Shown one piece after another: positions 20,242 to 23,666 of a stretch of 23,666 bases of DNA. The stretch lies in assembly GCF_012979455.1 (NCBI RefSeq), contig NC_074632.1, one strand, 5' to 3'. This DNA comes from Acidianus rod-shaped virus 3. Taxonomy: Viruses > Taleaviricota > Tokiviricetes > Ligamenvirales. The position numbers were made by a program, and so were the translations under genes. Below the pieces are notes generated by a model. That model did not search any database. It was not told the DNA's origin and was given only the letters and a program-made list of their open reading frames with translations. Within the stretch, counting starts at the first letter, position 1, and each line of letters begins with the position of its first letter.

Positions 20242-20712
20242 ATGCTGGGCAAATATTTTTACGACTTACAGTGTGACTATTGGAGAGAATATCCTTATGC
20301 CTACGGTCTTTTAAATCCTTACGGAAAGACAATACAAATTGTAGGTGCAGATTGCGGATCATCAGCTTTGTATTTCCTGTTGAGAGGCGCAAAATATATA
20401 ATTCAATACGAAAAAGAACAACATTTACGAGATAAATGGAAAGAAGTATGTGAAAAATTTTCAATTTGCCAAAAAGCAGAAATGAAACCAGAATGGAACG
20501 GACAGTATGACGACGTCAATATCTTCATTATGGATTGCGAAGGATGCGAAGAAAATTTACGGACGGATGAACTGAAAAAATATGAGCAATATTGTATTGC
20601 AGTCCACGATTGGACAAAAAACCGTGTAGAACTGTTGCGGAAACTTCAAGGTCTAACATTTACATATGTTACAGATGATGGTAAAGAAATTGTATTATGT
20701 AAATTGAGGTGA
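20242..20712 (+). CDS. SAM-dependent methyltransferase, FkbM-like
   Basis: A 156-residue Rossmann methyltransferase. Motif I is IVGADCGSSALYF (33-45), with the Gly-rich loop that holds S-adenosylmethionine. The acidic E57 after strand 2 (IIQYEKEQ) is placed to bind the ribose. Motif IV is IFIMDCEGCEENL (94-106), which matches the D-x-E-G-x-E of FkbM-type enzymes that methylate sugar hydroxyls. A conserved methyltransferase of about 158 residues follows the fibre genes in other rudiviruses. It heads an operon with two glycosyltransferases, so O-methylation of a glycan is more likely than DNA or protein methylation. It is leaderless from a clear promoter. Methyltransferase sure; substrate inferred. 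Confidence 0.88.
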   Translation: MLGKYFYDLQCDYWREYPYAYGLLNPYGKTIQIVGADCGSSALYFLLRGAKYIIQYEKEQHLRDKWKEVCEKFSICQKAEMKPEWNGQYDDVNIFIMDCEGCEENLRTDELKKYEQYCIAVHDWTKNRVELLRKLQGLTFTYVTDDGKEIVLCKLR

Positions 20713-20718
20713 TGCAAA

Positions 20719-21309
20719 ATGAAAATTTTCACATTTTGTGGCAATTGCAAACATTTAGGCGAATTGGATTTTGATTACGTAGTTGTAGACCAAACGTATA
20801 ATGATATTTTGCCAGAGCAGATTGAAAAATATAAAGATAAAATAATTTGGAATGAGACAAATTCATGGGATAGACAGATAAGAATCGCAAAAAATGTACT
20901 GAAGGCGTTGGAAGTTGCAAAAGGTCTAGGAGATGAAACGATCGCAATTATCGATAGCGACATTATTATTCCTAGGTTAAGAAATATTGTTATTAGTGAA
21001 ACAACGCTAACGCTTTGTTATCCACTTTTGTATCTTTGGGCTAACGAAATTAGACCGTTTTGTTCAGGAACAAATTATATTATTCCAAAACGAAAAATCT
21101 TTGCAGTTGAGCATGAACTACAATATTTTGTGGAACATAGAGACAAAATAGAAGAAAAAGTCGACATATTTGTTCACGACCACATCATGCACGTTAACGC
21201 CTTTATCCCGCCAGTTTCACATTATATTTACGGTGAAAAAGTAACATATACAGAAAATGATATCATACAGATTAGAAAACATATACCGGAATTAACACTA
21301 GTGTTTTAA
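20719..21309 (+). CDS. GT-A-like glycosyltransferase
   Basis: A 196-residue protein of the GT-A type. A nucleotide-binding start (KIFTFCGNCK, VVVDQTYND) leads to the D-x-D motif D79-S80-D81 in IAIIDSDIIIP, which binds the metal and the donor diphosphate. A later HDHIMH (153-158) is a likely second metal or catalytic site. It is shorter than many GT-A enzymes, with no membrane segment. GAGGTGATG, an almost perfect ribosome binding site, overlaps the methyltransferase stop six bases upstream, so expression is coupled. The next glycosyltransferase follows after one base. Together the three genes look like a small glycan-building unit. Donor and acceptor cannot be told from sequence. Confidence 0.82.
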   Translation: MKIFTFCGNCKHLGELDFDYVVVDQTYNDILPEQIEKYKDKIIWNETNSWDRQIRIAKNVLKALEVAKGLGDETIAIIDSDIIIPRLRNIVISETTLTLCYPLLYLWANEIRPFCSGTNYIIPKRKIFAVEHELQYFVEHRDKIEEKVDIFVHDHIMHVNAFIPPVSHYIYGEKVTYTENDIIQIRKHIPELTLVF

Positions 21310-21310
21310 A

Positions 21311-22372
21311 ATGCTCATTTACTACGTTTACCCAATGCACCATGACGTTAGTTTCAAATTTGTTGCACTAGAACATATCAAAATGCTAAAAAGCGAATAT
21401 ACTGTCTACGATATTCCAGAATTGAATTTTTATCAGTTTACACCATATGGGAAACCGCTAACATTTATCCATCCATTCTTTTACGGCATGGTAAATTGGA
21501 ATGATGTACAATGGTCATTTTTCAAAATGTACAGATCAAAAGTATCAAAAATAATTGGAATAGAAGTTGCAGACAGTGATAAAATTGCAGAAAAATACAT
21601 CGATATCGCAAACTCATGGGCGGATGCTCTTATTGTAAATTCCAAATGGTCTTACAACGCATATATAAATTCAGGCTTGAAAATTCCAATTTTTGTAGTC
21701 CCCCACAATTACGATCCAAAGCTTGAAGTCTCAGATGATCAACTTAAAGTTTCACCAGAAATCAAAAAAATTGAAGAAATAAAAAACGAAAAGAAAATCA
21801 AAATCATACTATTTTTCGCATGGCATTCAGCGTATAGAAAAGGTGACGATTTATTTCAAAAAATAGCAAGACAAATACAAAAAGAACGGAATGACATTTA
21901 CTTTATTGTAAAATCTCCAATGCCACGCCAAGATTTGAATGACCTAAAGCTTTTTAATATTACTGGCGTCATACCGTTTGACGATATCGTCAAGATGTAT
22001 CGTATCGCAGACGTATTGCTTTTGCCTTCACGTGGCGGATCATTTGAATTGAACGGTCTTGAGGCTTTGGTTAGCGGGACACCAGTTATTGCGCCTGATG
22101 AAGGACCTTGGACTGAATATTTCCCACCGTCACTGAAGTATTTACTAGCAAAAACTGTAAATCATCCAATCGTTTTGCCTGGTAATCCAATTCATATCGG
22201 ACAGGGAGTAGAAATTTCAATAGATGATGCAGTAGAGAAAACACTAAAAATTCTAGATAATATTGAAGAAGAAAAAGCAAAAGTAAAAAATGAAATTGAT
22301 TTCTTCCACAAAAATTACAGTTTTGATGCAGTAAAAAGGAAATTACTAGACGTAACATCTACCTTCGTCTAG
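21311..22372 (+). CDS. GT-B family glycosyltransferase (GT4-like) with altered E-x7-E
   Basis: A 353-residue GT-B enzyme. The C-terminal domain starts near IKIILFFAWHSAYRKGDDLF (163-182), where the K/R and basic residues usually contact the donor phosphate. It continues to VLLLPSRGGSFELNGLEALV (235-254) and SGTPVIAPDEGPWTEY. In the E-x7-E motif the second Glu is E251, but the first position is G243, with E246 nearby. Other viral and bacterial GT4 proteins also vary here, so activity is not excluded. The start is one base after the previous stop, in the same operon. The 3' end overlaps the convergent TFB-like gene by 27 bases. It differs clearly from the glycosyltransferase at 7752, so it is probably not a recent duplicate. 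Confidence 0.9.
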   Translation: MLIYYVYPMHHDVSFKFVALEHIKMLKSEYTVYDIPELNFYQFTPYGKPLTFIHPFFYGMVNWNDVQWSFFKMYRSKVSKIIGIEVADSDKIAEKYIDIANSWADALIVNSKWSYNAYINSGLKIPIFVVPHNYDPKLEVSDDQLKVSPEIKKIEEIKNEKKIKIILFFAWHSAYRKGDDLFQKIARQIQKERNDIYFIVKSPMPRQDLNDLKLFNITGVIPFDDIVKMYRIADVLLLPSRGGSFELNGLEALVSGTPVIAPDEGPWTEYFPPSLKYLLAKTVNHPIVLPGNPIHIGQGVEISIDDAVEKTLKILDNIEEEKAKVKNEIDFFHKNYSFDAVKRKLLDVTSTFV

Positions 22373-23191
22373 AACTTTTTTTACATATTTTATTTGTTCT
22401 CTTAACCCAATCACTGTAACATTGCATTTTGTTGCAATTTCATATTGATAAATTGGATATTTCATATTGCTAGCAACATAATACAATATTGCGCCCGCAA
22501 ATATTCTTCTGGACCTACCGCTTATGTCAATTTTTTGAGATAGTTCGATAGCTTTTTGAATTATTTCAATTGGCAAACCAAGTCTTTGTCCGCATTCCTT
22601 TATTGCAACATCAGTTGCTAATACTGGAATTTTTTCATCAAGATGTTTTAAAACCTTAAAATATACATGCTTTAGCTCAGATTTCAAAATTCCTGTTAAG
22701 TCAAAAACTTTTCTAGAATATTCCTCAAAAGAAATATCAATTTGAAATTTCCTAAATGCGACATAAATACACGCTAGCGCAACAATTTCGTAGCCATAAT
22801 GTCTTAGGAATTTTGCCTTCCATACTTTTTGCAACAATCTACCTGCCTCCTCTTCCACAAAAGCCGGCGCATCCAATTTTGGCGCCATTGTCCGTAAATA
22901 TTTCAATGCCTGTATTAAAACCCTATCATCGCCTGGATATATCGCACCTATCGTAGATTTTTTTGGTTTTGGTTGGGTAGTCGGCAAAAATCCAGAATTT
23001 GTATATAAAGTTGGCTTTATTGTTTTCGCTCTAGATTTTTCATCTCTGTCTTCTTGCGTATATGCCTTCCATTCTGGACCTTGATCTACAACTCTATCTT
23101 CTATTACTTCGCCAGTCTCTGTGCAGATGTACTCTCCTCTTTCTGCATCAAAAATTATTTTATTTGAAGGACAAATAATTTCGCTTTCCAT
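22346..23191 (-). CDS. TFIIB-like transcription initiation factor (viral TFB paralogue)
   Basis: A 281-residue TFB homologue. The N-terminal zinc-ribbon region keeps only C7 and C23 of the usual four Cys; N10 and T26 stand where the partners would be. The following B-reader/linker is well kept (VIEDRVVDQGPEWKAYT). Two cyclin folds follow, about 90-180 and 190-281, the second with GRSRRIFAGAILYYVAS, close to the GRSP-A-LYLAS signature of cellular TFBs. TFB bridges TBP-TATA/BRE and RNA polymerase. This one could redirect the host polymerase to viral promoters or act as a decoy. It is transcribed alone on the minus strand from TTATAAAAATGTAGTC (23208-23225), leaderless, and converges on the glycosyltransferase operon. 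The degenerate ribbon is the main oddity. Confidence 0.9.
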   Translation of the reverse strand: MESEIICPSNKIIFDAERGEYICTETGEVIEDRVVDQGPEWKAYTQEDRDEKSRAKTIKPTLYTNSGFLPTTQPKPKKSTIGAIYPGDDRVLIQALKYLRTMAPKLDAPAFVEEEAGRLLQKVWKAKFLRHYGYEIVALACIYVAFRKFQIDISFEEYSRKVFDLTGILKSELKHVYFKVLKHLDEKIPVLATDVAIKECGQRLGLPIEIIQKAIELSQKIDISGRSRRIFAGAILYYVASNMKYPIYQYEIATKCNVTVIGLREQIKYVKKVLDEGRCYV

Positions 23192-23207
23192 GTGAAAATC
23201 TAAAAAT

Positions 23208-23225
23208 GACTACATTTTTATAACT
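23208..23225 (-). promoter_or_regulatory. Promoter of the TFB-like gene
   Basis: On the minus strand AGTTATAAAAATGTAGTC: TATA box followed by GTC, about 30 bases before the ATG. Confidence 0.6.
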
Positions 23226-23325
23226 TGATGAAAATAGATGTATGATTATGTACTGTTAGTTCAAATTTTAAAATCATAGAAATAATATGGCAAACTTGAA
23301 AAAAATAGCAGACAAAAAAAGAAAA

Positions 23326-23550
23326 TTAATCAATAACCTGATCTAAAATTGCCCCAAGATATGGTGGCAAAAACAAATGTGATACGCCGTCCAAACATTG
23401 ATGACAAGTATCAACATCAGCAATAATAATTATTGGCAAAACCCCTGGATATTTCTTAGCAAATCTCATAGCCTTTTCCGCAACGCTTGCGCTTTGATGC
23501 TTTAGCCATTCTTTATATTCTTTTTCATTTGCGAATCTCAAAATTTCCAT
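23326..23550 (-). CDS. Hypothetical 74-residue protein with a C-x-x-C
   Basis: Unrecognised. It has a helical, basic N-terminal half (EKEYKEWLKHQSASVAEKAM), then a strand-like hydrophobic stretch (VLPIIIIADVD) followed by D-T-C-H-Q-C (47-52) and a C-terminal LPPYLGAILDQVID. The strand followed by CxxC recalls a thioredoxin-like or small metal-binding site, but the protein is too short for a full thioredoxin fold and the order is not typical. Two His lie near the Cys pair. It starts six bases after the stop of the truncated upstream gene, so both are in one minus-strand operon. No promoter of its own is visible. Confidence 0.7.
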   Translation of the reverse strand: MEILRFANEKEYKEWLKHQSASVAEKAMRFAKKYPGVLPIIIIADVDTCHQCLDGVSHLFLPPYLGAILDQVID

Positions 23551-23556
23551 CTTTGA

Positions 23557-23666
23557 TCATACTCCATATTGTAATTCTAATAACATTAAAAATAGTTTGC
23601 AAACCTCTAACGATCCATCGCCATGAGAAGTTTTCAAATGATGTATGATATCGTCATTATATTTCG
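23557..23666 (-). CDS. C-terminal end of a gene cut by the window edge
   Basis: On the minus strand an open frame enters from the right edge and stops at 23557-23559. The last 35 codons read like real protein (KYNDDIIHHLKTSHGDG, then SLEVCKLFLMLLELQYGV). The stop lies six bases before the ATG of the next gene, typical operon spacing in this genome. Too little is present to name the family. Confidence 0.6.
   Translation of the reverse strand, partial: KYNDDIIHHLKTSHGDGSLEVCKLFLMLLELQYGV

Noticed and set aside
23192-23666. Right inverted terminal repeat
   Set aside because: The last bases do not match the complement of positions 1-480 and are coding, so the window stops before the right terminus.

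Overview
The window is the left and central part of a linear, AT-rich archaeal virus genome of the family Rudiviridae (rod-shaped viruses of Sulfolobales such as Sulfolobus, Acidianus and Stygiolobus). The strongest evidence is a 134-residue major coat protein that I recognise as the rudivirus coat, with the core gene order around it: HUH-type Rep, ssDNA-binding protein / annealing ATPase / Cas4-like nuclease, coat, large virion proteins, Hjc-type Holliday junction resolvase, methyltransferase and glycosyltransferases. Signals are archaeal: BRE/TATA boxes about 30 nt before leaderless starts, and GGTGA-type ribosome binding sites inside operons. No right terminal repeat is visible and the last gene runs off the end, so the right end of the genome is missing.

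Layout. 1-1047: gene-free left terminal region with a large inverted repeat, imperfect direct repeats, AT-rich tracts and an orphan promoter. 1048-2478: three short early-type units sharing one promoter block and one 3' element, encoding small unknown proteins and a ribbon-helix-helix (RHH) regulator. 2552-3241, minus: a HUH Rep candidate and a 51-residue RHH protein. 3366-6879: an RHH-like protein, the ssDNA-binding protein, a small unknown, the ATPase and the Cas4-like nuclease (replication/recombination), then a small unknown. 7018-8771: coat, a small conserved-looking protein and a GT-B glycosyltransferase. 8754-13156: mostly minus; two virion-type proteins (314 and 471 residues), a GNAT-like protein, a membrane protein and the Hjc resolvase, with two small plus-strand genes (9874-10432) between. 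13355-20078: virion cassette with a two-helix membrane protein, a DUF2341/lectin-like protein, a 1115-residue helical-repeat protein and a beta-solenoid fibre. 20242-22372: methyltransferase and two glycosyltransferases. 22346-23666, minus: a TFIIB-like factor with a degenerate zinc ribbon, a small gene and a truncated gene.

How the genes may work together. Rep, the ssDNA-binding protein, ATPase, nuclease and Hjc would replicate and resolve the hairpin-ended linear DNA. Coat and the large proteins build the rod and its terminal fibres. The glycosyltransferases and methyltransferase probably decorate virion or host-surface glycans. RHH proteins and the TFB-like factor probably time transcription.

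Less explained by known gene families are two dispersed DNA element families: (i) six copies of a short hairpin with conserved flanks and stems that covary, two of them inside genes in the same reading frame; (ii) about ten AT-rich palindromes, nearly all just upstream of replication and virion transcription units. A TTT-TGA +1 frameshift candidate also lies at the start of the gene at 9828-10191.
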